Source of the DNA: Deefgea salmonis
GTDB lineage: Bacteria; Pseudomonadota; Gammaproteobacteria; Burkholderiales; Chitinibacteraceae
Assembly (NCBI RefSeq): GCF_020531905.1
Contig: NZ_JAJAWG010000001.1
Location: forward strand, 434,001 to 498,000
Direction: 5' to 3'
Length of the DNA stretch: 64,000 bases
How positions within the stretch are numbered: the stretch's first letter is position 1; each line of letters begins with the position of its first letter. This document shows, piece after piece, positions 18,768 through 27,715 of the stretch. The notes under the pieces are model-generated. The model did not search any database, was not told the origin of the DNA, and worked only from the letters and a program-made list of their open reading frames with translations. The position numbers were made by a program, and so were the translations under genes.

Positions 18768-20237
18768 ATGATTTCCCGCATCGAATTTGACGCCTTGGCC
18801 AGCCAAGGCTTTAACCGCATTCCGCTAATCCAAGCATTATTTGCTGATTTAGATACCCCGCTCTCGGTCTACCTTAAACTCGCCAATTGTCCGTATTCGT
18901 ATTTATTAGAATCGGTCGTCGGTGGCGAGCGCTTTGGCCGCTATTCATTTATTGGTTTACCAGCGCGCACCCGAATCAAAGTTTGCGGCACGCGCACTGA
19001 GCTGATTCATGACGATCAGATCATTGAAAGCCATGAAGGCAATCCACTGGATTTTATCGAAAGCTACCAAGCCCGCTTTAAAGCCCCTCCCAGTAAAGGC
19101 TTGCCGCGCTTTATGGGTGGTTTGGTCGGCTATTTTGGTTACGAAACCATTCGTTATATCGAGCGTAAACTCGCGCAATGCCAGAAAGCCGATCCAATTG
19201 GCGCGCCCGATATCCAGCTATTACTCTCCGAAGAAATCGTCGTGGTCGATAATCTAAGCGGTAAGCTGTATTTAGTGGTGTACGCCAACCCGCATGAAAT
19301 CGACGCATTTGACACCGCCAGTACGCGCATTCATGCATTACGAATGAAATTACGTGAGCCGGCCAATATGGCGCTCTCGTTACCAACCGGCAATGTGGGC
19401 GTGCCGGTGTCTGAATTTGGCGAAGCGCCATTTAAGGCGGCGGTACTCAAAGCCAAAGATTACATCAAAGAGGGCGACGTGATGCAGGTGGTGCTGGCGC
19501 AACGCATGAGTGCGCCGATGCACGCCTCGGCGATGTCCTTATATCGATCGTTACGCAGCATTAACCCTTCGCCGTATATGTTTTATTACGACTTTGGTGA
19601 CATGCAAATTGTTGGCGCATCGCCAGAAATTTTGGTGCGGCTCGAAGACGACACCGTCACCGTGCGCCCAATTGCTGGCACCCGAACTCGCGGTAAAGAT
19701 CGCGCAGAGGATCTGGCGCTCGAGCAAGAATTACTCGCTGACGAGAAAGAAATCGCCGAACACGTGATGCTGATTGATTTGGGCCGCAATGACGCCGGTC
19801 GCGTGGCACAAACTGGCTCAGTTAAACTCGTCGACAAAATGATTGTTGAGCGCTACTCCCACGTGATGCACATTGTTTCCAGTGTAGAAGCCAAGCTCAA
19901 ACCCAAACTCAGCGCGATTGACGTGCTCAAAGCCACCTTCCCCGCTGGCACGGTCTCCGGCGCGCCCAAAGTGCGCGCCATGGAAATCATTGACGAGTTG
20001 GAGCCGACTAAACGCGGCATATATTCTGGCGCAGTCGGTTATTTGGGCTTTAACGGCGATATGGACGTGGCCATTGCGCTGCGCACTGCAGTGGTTAAAA
20101 ACCAAACACTCTATATGCAAGCCGGCGCCGGCATTGTGGCCGACTCTGTACCGCAAAGCGAATGGCAAGAAACGCTCAACAAAGCCCGCGCGGTACTACG
20201 CGCGGCTGAATTAGCCGAACAGGGGTTGGACGCTTAA
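18768..20237 (+). CDS. trpE: Anthranilate synthase component I
   Basis: 489 residues. Catalyses chorismate plus ammonia (from TrpG glutaminase) to anthranilate. The chorismate-binding C-terminal half has [62 protein letters not shown] and [15 protein letters not shown]. The N-terminal feedback-site element [18 protein letters not shown] is typical. The GxxExxY gene separates it from trpG by about 460 bp instead of the usual near-adjacency. Confidence 0.97.
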   Translation: MISRIEFDALASQGFNRIPLIQALFADLDTPLSVYLKLANCPYSYLLESVVGGERFGRYSFIGLPARTRIKVCGTRTELIHDDQIIESHEGNPLDFIESYQARFKAPPSKGLPRFMGGLVGYFGYETIRYIERKLAQCQKADPIGAPDIQLLLSEEIVVVDNLSGKLYLVVYANPHEIDAFDTASTRIHALRMKLREPANMALSLPTGNVGVPVSEFGEAPFKAAVLKAKDYIKEGDVMQVVLAQRMSAPMHASAMSLYRSLRSINPSPYMFYYDFGDMQIVGASPEILVRLEDDTVTVRPIAGTRTRGKDRAEDLALEQELLADEKEIAEHVMLIDLGRNDAGRVAQTGSVKLVDKMIVERYSHVMHIVSSVEAKLKPKLSAIDVLKATFPAGTVSGAPKVRAMEIIDELEPTKRGIYSGAVGYLGFNGDMDVAIALRTAVVKNQTLYMQAGAGIVADSVPQSEWQETLNKARAVLRAAELAEQGLDA

Positions 20238-20240
20238 CAC

Positions 20241-20268
20241 CTGACGCAGAGACGCAGAGGCACGGAGA
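20241..20268 (+). repeat. Left inverted repeat of the GxxExxY cassette
   Basis: A tandem ACGCAGAG-type array begins four bases after the trpE stop. Its reverse complement closely matches the repeat at 20655–20682, bracketing the GxxExxY gene. It also supplies the GGAG Shine-Dalgarno of that gene. Its outer edge ACCTGACGCAG is repeated inverted at 21417–21427. Confidence 0.85.
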
Positions 20269-20275
20269 ATAAGCG

Positions 20276-20653
20276 ATGCAATACAATGAGCTCAGCGAGC
20301 AAGTGATTGGCGCCGCGATTGAAGTGCATCGGCATTTAGGCCCAGGACTTCTTGAAGCTGTTTATGAATCCGCAATACTGCATGAATTAAGTTTGCGAAA
20401 ACTAAACACACAAAGCCAATTAGCACTGCCTTTGCATTACAAAGGAAAAGATCTGGCCACTTCATTTCGTATTGATTTACTGATTGAAAACAAGCTAATT
20501 GTCGAAATAAAAGCGGTAGAAATCATTCTACCGGTACACAAAGCACAATTATTAAGTTATTTACGTTTAGCTCAAAAACCATTAGGGCTACTCATTAATT
20601 TCAACAGCGCACGATTGATAGAAGGCACGCATAGAATTGTAAATCACCTGTGA
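20276..20653 (+). CDS. GxxExxY family PD-(D/E)XK nuclease-like protein
   Basis: 125 residues. Contains the name-giving motif near residue 22 (GPGLLEAVYE) and a PD-(D/E)XK-like core, FRIDLLIENKLIVEIKAVE, with D, then E-x-K. Members are short, widespread and of unknown function, often embedded between other operons' genes. Here it sits between trpE and trpG, bounded on both sides by tandem TCTGCG-type inverted repeats, which suggests insertion as a cassette. Its AT-richer sequence differs from the neighbouring trp genes. Confidence 0.88.
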   Translation: MQYNELSEQVIGAAIEVHRHLGPGLLEAVYESAILHELSLRKLNTQSQLALPLHYKGKDLATSFRIDLLIENKLIVEIKAVEIILPVHKAQLLSYLRLAQKPLGLLINFNSARLIEGTHRIVNHL

Positions 20654-20654
20654 T

Positions 20655-20682
20655 TTTCTCTGCGTCTCTGCGTCTCTGCGTT
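20655..20682 (+). repeat. Right inverted repeat of the GxxExxY cassette
   Basis: Three tandem TCTCTGCG-type units start just past the gene's TGA; reverse complement of the array at 20241–20268 with few mismatches. The following GAAAGGG serves as the trpG Shine-Dalgarno. The edge CTGCGTTGAAAGG recurs inverted at 21271–21282 with one base less. Confidence 0.85.
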
Positions 20683-20696
20683 GAAAGGGTTTTACT

Positions 20697-21266
20697 ATGT
20701 TACTGATGATCGACAACTACGATAGCTTTACTTACAACTTGGTGCAATATTTTGGCGAGCTCGGCCAAGACGTCCAAGTGCATCGCAACGATGAAATCAG
20801 CATCGAGCAAATCGAAGCTTTAGCGCCAAAATATCTGGTGATTTCACCCGGCCCTTGCTCGCCAAGCGAGGCGGGTATTTCGGTGGCGGCGATTAAGCAT
20901 TTTGCTGGCAAGCTGCCGATTATGGGCGTGTGCTTGGGGCATCAAGCGATTGGTGAAGCCTTTGGCGGCGTGGTGTTGCACGCCAAAACCCTAATGCATG
21001 GCAAGGTATCGCCCGTTATCCATAACGATATCGGGATGTTCAAAGATATACCCTCTCCGGTTACCGTCACCCGCTACCATTCATTGGCCATTGAGCGCGA
21101 TTCGCTCCCCGATTGCCTTGAAGTCACCGCATGGACCACCGACGGCGAAATTATGGGGGTGCGCCATAAAACTTTAGCCATCGAAGGCGTGCAATTTCAC
21201 CCCGAATCGATCTTGACCGAGCATGGCCATCAAATGCTGGCCAATTTCTTACGCGAATTTTCTTAA
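20697..21266 (+). CDS. trpG: Anthranilate synthase component II (glutamine amidotransferase)
   Basis: 189 residues. Class I glutaminase with nucleophile Cys in [15 protein letters not shown] and His–Glu in [15 protein letters not shown]-terminus [16 protein letters not shown] is typical. Supplies ammonia to TrpE; a shared role in folate synthesis (PabA) is possible, as no separate pabA is seen. It lies between two inverted-repeat cassettes. Confidence 0.96.
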   Translation: MLLMIDNYDSFTYNLVQYFGELGQDVQVHRNDEISIEQIEALAPKYLVISPGPCSPSEAGISVAAIKHFAGKLPIMGVCLGHQAIGEAFGGVVLHAKTLMHGKVSPVIHNDIGMFKDIPSPVTVTRYHSLAIERDSLPDCLEVTAWTTDGEIMGVRHKTLAIEGVQFHPESILTEHGHQMLANFLREFS

Positions 21267-21270
21267 CAAG

Positions 21271-21426
21271 CCTTCAACGCAGAGACGCAGAGGCACAGAG
21301 ATCAATCATTAATCGTTAGTCAGTCGCTATTCAGTCTTATTGGGGTGATTTTTTCATCACAATCAATTCACTAACGATGTCATTTAAGATTTGAATTTCT
21401 CTGCGCCTTTGCGTCTCTGCGTCAGG
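21271..21426 (+). repeat. Gene-less inverted-repeat cassette between trpG and trpD
   Basis: Ends (about 21275–21301 and 21397–21424) are the same TCTGCG-type inverted repeats that bound the GxxExxY gene, but the interior of about 95 bp carries no open frame of note. It looks like a deletion derivative or a non-coding counterpart of that cassette. Its left edge mirrors the right edge of the first cassette, and its right edge mirrors the left edge of the first. Confidence 0.8.
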
Positions 21427-21443
21427 TTTTCTGTGGAAACACC

Positions 21444-22469
21444 ATGATTACCGTACAAGCCGCGCTCAATCGCCTGATCGACAACAACGAATTGTTTTAC
21501 GATGAAATGCTGTATTTAATGCGGCAAATCATGTCGGGTGAAATGACGCCAGCGCAAATCGCTGCACTCTTGATTGGTCTGCGCACCAAAGTCGAAACCG
21601 TTTCCGAAATTGCCGCTGCGGCCACTGTGATGCGCGAATTTTCGACCAAAGTGGCAGTACAAGATCAACGGCACCTTGTTGACACCTGCGGCACCGGCGG
21701 CGATGGCGCGCATACGTTTAATATCTCTACCTGCGCGGCTTTTGTCGCCGCGGCAGCAGGCGCCAAAGTCGCCAAACACGGCGGCCGATCAGTGTCATCG
21801 AGCTCTGGCTCGGCCGATGTGCTCGAAAGCTTTGGCGTGAATCTCAACCTGACTGCCGAACAAGTTGGCCAGTGTATTGACGAAGTCGGTTTGGGCTTTA
21901 TGTTTGCCCCCAACCATCACAGCGCCATGAAATACGTCGCGCCAGTACGTAAAGAACTTGGCGTGCGCACGATTTTCAACATCCTTGGCCCACTGACAAA
22001 CCCTGCTGGTGCTGACAATCAAGTGATGGGCGTGTTTCACCCAGATCTAGTGGGTATTCAAGTGCGGGTATTACAAAAGCTGGGTTCCAAGCACATACTC
22101 ATCGTCCATGGCAAAGACGGCATGGACGAAATCTCGATCAGCGGCCCAACGATGATTGCCGAACTCAAAGACGGACAAATCACCGAATACGAATTTGACC
22201 CACGCCAGCTGGGATTTGAGCTCGCCGACATTAAAGCACTACACGCCAGCAATGCCGCCGAGTCCAAAGCCAAGATCGAGTCGGTACTCAACGGCGAAGT
22301 CGGCCCTTGCCGCGACATCGTCTTACTGAACGCTGGTGCTGCCATCTACGCCGCCAACTTAGCCGTCACACTCGAAGATGGCATTAATGCAGCGCATGAA
22401 GTGATTGCCAATGGCGCGGCGAAAGCCAAGCTTGCCGCGTTAATTCGTTTTACACAGGCGCTGGCCTAA
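21444..22469 (+). CDS. trpD: Anthranilate phosphoribosyltransferase
   Basis: 341 residues. Transfers phosphoribose from PRPP to anthranilate. PRPP-site motifs [10 protein letters not shown] and [18 protein letters not shown], anthranilate site [14 protein letters not shown], and the metal-site DE in [11 protein letters not shown] are all present. The Shine-Dalgarno is weak. Next in the trp order after trpG. Confidence 0.97.
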   Translation: MITVQAALNRLIDNNELFYDEMLYLMRQIMSGEMTPAQIAALLIGLRTKVETVSEIAAAATVMREFSTKVAVQDQRHLVDTCGTGGDGAHTFNISTCAAFVAAAAGAKVAKHGGRSVSSSSGSADVLESFGVNLNLTAEQVGQCIDEVGLGFMFAPNHHSAMKYVAPVRKELGVRTIFNILGPLTNPAGADNQVMGVFHPDLVGIQVRVLQKLGSKHILIVHGKDGMDEISISGPTMIAELKDGQITEYEFDPRQLGFELADIKALHASNAAESKAKIESVLNGEVGPCRDIVLLNAGAAIYAANLAVTLEDGINAAHEVIANGAAKAKLAALIRFTQALA

Positions 22470-22482
22470 GCCGATAGATTGA

Positions 22483-22568
22483 CGTAGGGTGGCCGCGCTG
22501 CGGCGTAAGCCACCATCCTAAAAATTTAAAATATTGGCGGGTTACGCCTGTGGCTAACCCGCCCTACG
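22483..22568. repeat. Palindromic intergenic repeat (GTAGGGTGG type) between trpD and trpC
   Basis: Outer arms CGTAGGG/CCCTACG (22483–22489, 22562–22568) enclose two hairpins: GGTGGC/GCCACC and GGCGGGTTA/TAACCCGCC (22536–22544 with 22555–22563). It fills nearly the whole trpD–trpC gap. A related element with the same GTAGGGTG ends occurs at 60857–60962. Confidence 0.8.
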
Positions 22569-22577
22569 AGTGAAGCC

Positions 22578-23387
22578 ATGTCCGACATCCTAAAAAAAAT
22601 CTGGGCGACGAAGTTTGAAGAAGTCGCTGCGGCTAAAAAACACCTGCCACTCGCCGAAATCCGCGCCCAAGCTGAAGCCAATCAAGATCACCGTGATTTT
22701 GTTGCGGCGATTCGTGCTAAACACGCGGCAGGCAAAGCCGGAGTGATTGCGGAGATCAAACGCGCCAGCCCAAGCAAAGGCGTGATGCGCGATCCGTTTG
22801 TACCTGCGGAAATCGCCGCCGATTATGCGGCCAATGGCGCAGCGTGTTTGTCGGTACTGACCGATGTGCAATATTTTCAAGGTCATGCTGATTACCTTAA
22901 AGCGGCGCGAGCGGCCTGCGCTTTACCGGCGCTGCGTAAAGACTTTATGGTTGACGAGTATCAGTTTTTTGAAGCGCGCGCTTGGGGTGCCGACTGCATT
23001 TTATTGATTGCCGCCGAGCTCGATTTAGCGCAAATGCGCGATTTTGAAGCGCTAGCGCATAGCCTTGGTATGGCGGTGTTGGTTGAGGTGCATAACGGCC
23101 AAGAACTCGACGCCGCGCTGCAATTAACTACGCCGCTGGTGGGGGTCAATAATCGTAATTTGCGTACATTTGAAGTCAGCTTACAAACGACGATCGACTT
23201 ATTACCACGGATTATTGACGCTGGCGGCAACCGAATCGCCGTGTGTGAAAGTGGTATTCATGCGTCAAGTGATGTGCAATTGATGCATGATCATGACGTC
23301 CACACTTATTTGGTCGGCGAAGCCTTTATGCGCCAAGCCTCACCGGGGCAAGGCTTAAGCGATTTATTTGATCCGATTTATCAATAA
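22578..23387 (+). CDS. trpC: Indole-3-glycerol phosphate synthase
   Basis: 269 residues. Single-function TrpC barrel that closes the indole ring. Motifs: [46 protein letters not shown] and CESGI. No trpF domain is fused and none follows. Last gene of the plus-strand trp block; converges with the tadA-fusion gene, 31 bp away, with no clear terminator between. Confidence 0.97.
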   Translation: MSDILKKIWATKFEEVAAAKKHLPLAEIRAQAEANQDHRDFVAAIRAKHAAGKAGVIAEIKRASPSKGVMRDPFVPAEIAADYAANGAACLSVLTDVQYFQGHADYLKAARAACALPALRKDFMVDEYQFFEARAWGADCILLIAAELDLAQMRDFEALAHSLGMAVLVEVHNGQELDAALQLTTPLVGVNNRNLRTFEVSLQTTIDLLPRIIDAGGNRIAVCESGIHASSDVQLMHDHDVHTYLVGEAFMRQASPGQGLSDLFDPIYQ

Positions 23388-23418
23388 ATCAAACCAATGA
23401 TTGCATCCATTTGGCCGT

Positions 23419-24681
23419 TCACAGCGAATCGAGTAGATGTGAACGTATTGCGGCTTGCTGCTGCTGACTGATGCCCAAAACATGCTCAATATAGCGCGGT
23501 AGCGTGCCGGATATTTTTTTGACTTCATGGAGTGCCGCTTTTAGATAGGCGGCTTCTACGCCAAAAATAGCATTCAAAATAGCCACATCCGCACCTTTGG
23601 CAACGCACTGCGCAATCATGGGCTGGTATTTGAGCAAAACATGGGCATTGCTCGCCAAATAGTCACGCAAAATCCGCTCATGCGGCACACCTAAGATCGT
23701 TAACAATAAAACTGTCGCCCAGCCGGTGCGATCTTTACCCGCAGTGCAATGCCACAAGACGGGGTATAGCTCGCGACTACAGAGTGAATGCAGCCATTGG
23801 CGCATTACCCCTTGTGCATGCGTGTTACGAACCATTTCGCGGTATATGTCGGCCATCAGCAAGGCCGCACGCCCTTGTCCTAAATGCAGATTCAATTGCG
23901 CAGGATCGGCCAGCAATGCGTCTAAACTCAGAGCCGATGGCAACTGCGATTGGGCTAATACATCCGCGGTGCGGCACTGCACGGCTGGCCACTGCGGATC
24001 TGGATCGCGAGCGATCTCAGCGGGAGTGCGAAAATCCCAAATGCTGCGAATCGCCAATGCAGCAAAGGCTTGCTGATCTTGCAAACCGGCCAATTGATCC
24101 GATCGAAACAACATCCGCGAGCGGATGGTTTTTCCTGCTGCCGTTTTTATGCCGCCTAAATCACGAAAATTAGCCAGCCCCGTGATCTGCAATGGTGGTA
24201 CAGGGCTTGATGCTTGACGTTTTTGGGCAAAAAAAGTTTGCAGTAATAGTTTGGCCTGCTCACCACCAGCACCTTGTTCAATCTGGGTATGGTGATTTAA
24301 GCGTGGTTCTAAATACGGATTGCACACACTGCCTGCCGCCCCGGTTTTGGGTTCAGCCAGCGCATACACCACGCGCGCCATGCGCGATTGCAAAATAACG
24401 CCGCTACACATTAAACATGGCTCAAGCGTAATAAATAGCTCGCACTCGGGTAAGCGGTAATTGCCTAAATGTTGGGCCGCTTGCCGAATCGCCAGCATCT
24501 CGGCATGCGCACTCGGGTCGTGACGATGAATTGGTTGATTATGGCCACGGCCGATGATTTGCCCTTGATGGACCACGACCGCGCCGACGGGCACTTCACC
24601 CAAAGCCAAAGCCAGCTCGGCCTCTTGCAAAGCCGCCTGCATAAAATCCAAATCGGTGTAACTCAACTCAAAATCCTTCAT
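23419..24681 (-). CDS. tadA: tRNA adenosine(34) deaminase TadA fused to a tyrosine/serine phosphatase domain
   Basis: 420 residues, against about 150–170 for ordinary TadA. Residues 1–155 are TadA: EVPVGAVVV, HAEMLAIRQA and the zinc site EPCLMCSG; it would convert A34 to inosine in tRNA-Arg. Residues about 165–420 are a Y_phosphatase3-type domain beginning ITGLANFRDLGG, with the C-x5-R loop HCTAGKDRTG and a preceding DFRTPAE block. The reading frame is continuous through the linker (FFAQKRQASSPVPPLQ) with no stop or overlap. The start is supported by TadA alignment; the Shine-Dalgarno is poor. Confidence 0.9.
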   Translation of the reverse strand: MKDFELSYTDLDFMQAALQEAELALALGEVPVGAVVVHQGQIIGRGHNQPIHRHDPSAHAEMLAIRQAAQHLGNYRLPECELFITLEPCLMCSGVILQSRMARVVYALAEPKTGAAGSVCNPYLEPRLNHHTQIEQGAGGEQAKLLLQTFFAQKRQASSPVPPLQITGLANFRDLGGIKTAAGKTIRSRMLFRSDQLAGLQDQQAFAALAIRSIWDFRTPAEIARDPDPQWPAVQCRTADVLAQSQLPSALSLDALLADPAQLNLHLGQGRAALLMADIYREMVRNTHAQGVMRQWLHSLCSRELYPVLWHCTAGKDRTGWATVLLLTILGVPHERILRDYLASNAHVLLKYQPMIAQCVAKGADVAILNAIFGVEAAYLKAALHEVKKISGTLPRYIEHVLGISQQQQAAIRSHLLDSL

Positions 24682-24862
24682 GGGGTATACGATTGCAATC
24701 CATTATTAATGTATTGTAGAAAGCAATACCTCGTTCTTTGACATTCGACTGGATGCTACAGAGCAAAGCTTGGCGTGAATTGACAACGCGGTACGTCGTG
24801 GCTAGCCTCAGACAAGCCCTTGCAAAACGCATCGAATAAACACAAACGCAACGGTAAAATCT

Positions 24863-26515
24863 CTAAGCCAACATTTCCGCCGCATGCTGGCGCGTGGTTT
24901 CGGTAATGTCTAAACCACCGAGCATGCGGGCGATTTCTTCGATTCTGGCCTCGTGGCTTAATAATTCAATCGAGCTGATCACGCCTTCTTTACCTTGCTG
25001 TTTGGCTACTTGCAAATGCTGTACGCCACAGGCGGCTACTTGCGGTAGATGCGTAATGCACAAAACTTGCCGCGACTGGCCTAATTCTGACAATAAGCGC
25101 CCAACGATTTCGGCAACGCGCCCGCCAATCCCAACGTCCACCTCGTCAAAAATCAGCGTCGGTACATTCGCCACTTGGCTGGTGACCACTTGCAAGGCCA
25201 AGCTAATTCGCGACAACTCACCACCGGAGGCGACTTTGGCCATTGGGCGCAATGGCGAAGCGGGATGATTGGCCACTTGTAATTCAACTTGCTCTAAACC
25301 ATAAGCCGCAGGATGCGTTAAAGGCTGCAAAACCACTTCACAGCGGCTGCCCGACAAAGCCAAGACTTGCATTTGCTCTGTGACCAATTGTGATAATTTC
25401 TGCGCCGCGCTAGTGCGGGATTTACTTAAAGATGTGGCCAATTTGCGATAAGCGCTTTCTGCGGTTAAGACTTGTTTTCGCAAGGCATCCAAACCCTCTG
25501 CGCCGCCCAATTCGGCCAACCGCGCTTGCCATTCTTGCAATTGCGATAGCAGCTGCGACGGGTCGATGCGATATTTACGGCCCATTTTATAAATCGCATC
25601 AAGGCGACTTTCAACTTCGCTTAAGCGCTCAGGATCGAGCTCTAAGCGGTCGGCATATAAACGTAATGCACTCACTGATTCGGCCAATTGCGCTTCGGCG
25701 CCAGCAATGAGCTCTAAGGTATCGTTAATCGACGGATCAAAATCAGCCAATTGGCTTAAGCGATGCGCCGCCGTGGCGAGCCAGCTTTGGCAATTGTCAT
25801 CGCCGTCGCTGAGCGCCATCAGCCCTTCTTGTACCCCATCGATTAAGCCTGCGGCATGGTGCAAGCGCTTGTGATCGAGCTGCAACTCAGGCCATTCGCC
25901 CTCTTGCATATTCAGTGCAGCAACCTCATCAATCTGCCATTGTAAGCGCTCACGCTCGGTTTCAAAGCGCTCGGCATTTTGTTCGGCATCATTAAGTTGC
26001 TGCGCTAGCGTATGCCAAATTTGATATTTTTTGGCGGTATCGCGCGCGACTTGGGTGGTGCCAGCGTAAGCATCGAGCAAATCACGCTGCGCGTCATGGC
26101 GTAATAACGATTGGTGGGCGTGTTGGCCGTGGATGTCGACCAAGAATTCACCGACGCCTTTAAGCTGGCTCAGTGTAACGGGGCTGCCATTGATAAATGA
26201 TCTGGATTTGCCATTAGCATCAATCACTCGACGAATAATCAATGGCGCGCAATCTTCGCTTAAGCCTTGTTCAATCAGCCACGCAGTGACGCCGCTGAGG
26301 GCTTCACACATAAATTCAGCCGATAATTCAGCGCGCTCAGCGCCGTGACGAACCACGCCAGCATCTGAGCGATCGCCGAGCAATAAACCCAGCGCGTCAA
26401 TCAAAATAGATTTACCCGCGCCGGTTTCGCCGGTGAGTACGGTTAAGCCCGCTTGAAAGTCTAAATCCAGTTCACGAACAATGACAAAATCACGTAAATG
26501 CAGCGCTGCCAGCAT
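24863..26515 (-). CDS. recN: DNA repair protein RecN
   Basis: 550 residues. SMC-like ATPase for double-strand break repair. Walker A LTGETGAGKSILIDALGLLLG at the N-terminus, central coiled coil (about 155–370), and C-terminal ABC signature VASGGELSRISLAL with Walker B TLIFDEVDVGIGG. No CTG-N10-CAG LexA box is evident in the 230 bp upstream. About 230 bp separates it from nadK on the same strand. Confidence 0.96.
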   Translation of the reverse strand: MLAALHLRDFVIVRELDLDFQAGLTVLTGETGAGKSILIDALGLLLGDRSDAGVVRHGAERAELSAEFMCEALSGVTAWLIEQGLSEDCAPLIIRRVIDANGKSRSFINGSPVTLSQLKGVGEFLVDIHGQHAHQSLLRHDAQRDLLDAYAGTTQVARDTAKKYQIWHTLAQQLNDAEQNAERFETERERLQWQIDEVAALNMQEGEWPELQLDHKRLHHAAGLIDGVQEGLMALSDGDDNCQSWLATAAHRLSQLADFDPSINDTLELIAGAEAQLAESVSALRLYADRLELDPERLSEVESRLDAIYKMGRKYRIDPSQLLSQLQEWQARLAELGGAEGLDALRKQVLTAESAYRKLATSLSKSRTSAAQKLSQLVTEQMQVLALSGSRCEVVLQPLTHPAAYGLEQVELQVANHPASPLRPMAKVASGGELSRISLALQVVTSQVANVPTLIFDEVDVGIGGRVAEIVGRLLSELGQSRQVLCITHLPQVAACGVQHLQVAKQQGKEGVISSIELLSHEARIEEIARMLGGLDITETTRQHAAEMLA

Positions 26516-26745
26516 GGTCTCACCTAAGTTAAAAGCTCAGAACAAGATCAAAGTGTACATTCGTTCTATAAAAATGGCGAGCGCTGGGCATTAAAATTCA
26601 TCGCTAACGCACGTAAATCCCGCAAAAACCGCGCGACTTTAGGCCTTTCGCGCTGGCGTTTTCGCGTGTTATGCCTTTTTTAGACCCAAGGGCGGCGCTA
26701 AACGATGAAATGGGCGTGATCACGCCAGAACGCAGTCCATACGGC

Positions 26746-27621
26746 TTACAATAATTTTTCACCCCAACGCAATTTGGCGCGCAGCATATCGTAATAGCTA
26801 TAACCATGCGGATGCAAAATACGCAGTGAATTGGTGTAACGGCGAATCATGACGCGATCCATTTCATGCAATTCAAAATCAGATTGATTATCAAAATGCA
26901 CACGAGCGCCCTGCCCGCGCGTTAATAAAAATGCCACTTGGGCGTTATCTGACACCACAATCGGGCGATTGGATAAAGATTGCGGGCAAATGGGCACCAA
27001 GGTGATTGCGGGTAGTGCAGGATGCAAAATCGGCCCACCGGAGGCCAATGCATAGGCGGTAGAGCCGGTTGGCGTGGACACCACTAAACCGTCGGAGCGT
27101 TGGCTGTAGACAAATTGATTGTCGACAAAAATCTCAAACTCAATCATCGAACCAATTGAGCCACGGCTAAACACCACATCATTAAACGCCAATGAGGTGC
27201 TAATGGGCTGGCCATCGCGCAAAATCGTCGTCTCTAGCAAAATGCGCTCTTCGGGAACAAACTGCCCGGCAATCATATTACTGATCGTGACTTCCATCTC
27301 ATGCAATGGAATATCAGTCATAAAGCCGAGACGGCCTTGATTAATCCCCACTAAGGGTATGCGATAGGGAGCCAACAACCGCGCCACCGACAGCATGGTA
27401 CCGTCCCCCCCTAATACCACAACCAAATCAGCCAATTTGCCGATGTGATCGCGCGATACTTTTTGGTATTCAATAATGCCATGCTCTTGGGCGATGTCTT
27501 GCTCGACCAATACTTTAATCCCGCCAGCCTCTAGCATGGCGGCCAAACGAGCAATCGGATCCCCAAGCGCGGGGGTATTTAAGCGGCCAACAAGGGCGAT
27601 GGTTTTAAATAAGCTATGCAT
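26746..27621 (-). CDS. nadK: NAD kinase
   Basis: 291 residues. Phosphorylates NAD to NADP. Motifs GGDGTML and NEVVF-like FNDVVFSRG, plus GDG-VVSTPTGSTAYALASGGPI, are characteristic. The frame is open 35 codons further upstream, but the ATG at 27621 (MHSLFKTIALVGR) matches the family and leaves a 94-bp divergent promoter region with hrcA. nadK–recN and hrcA neighbourhood is common in proteobacteria. Confidence 0.95.
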   Translation of the reverse strand: MHSLFKTIALVGRLNTPALGDPIARLAAMLEAGGIKVLVEQDIAQEHGIIEYQKVSRDHIGKLADLVVVLGGDGTMLSVARLLAPYRIPLVGINQGRLGFMTDIPLHEMEVTISNMIAGQFVPEERILLETTILRDGQPISTSLAFNDVVFSRGSIGSMIEFEIFVDNQFVYSQRSDGLVVSTPTGSTAYALASGGPILHPALPAITLVPICPQSLSNRPIVVSDNAQVAFLLTRGQGARVHFDNQSDFELHEMDRVMIRRYTNSLRILHPHGYSYYDMLRAKLRWGEKLL

Positions 27622-27715
27622 GACGTGTGGTTTTACACCAATAGTTTGGGTTTTGTTCGTGAAAAAAATCACAGAACGCATTAATAACACGCCAGACAGG
27701 TTAAAATCCAGCGCT

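Noticed and set aside
26516-26600. GAACGAATGTAC upstream of recN as an SOS box
   Set aside because: It resembles only the Gram-positive type and has a mismatch; the CTG-N10-CAG form expected in betaproteobacteria is absent.
27476-27715. 80-codon N-terminal extension of HrcA
   Set aside because: It lies antisense to the nadK start and lacks similarity to HrcA; the family begins at 27716/27719.
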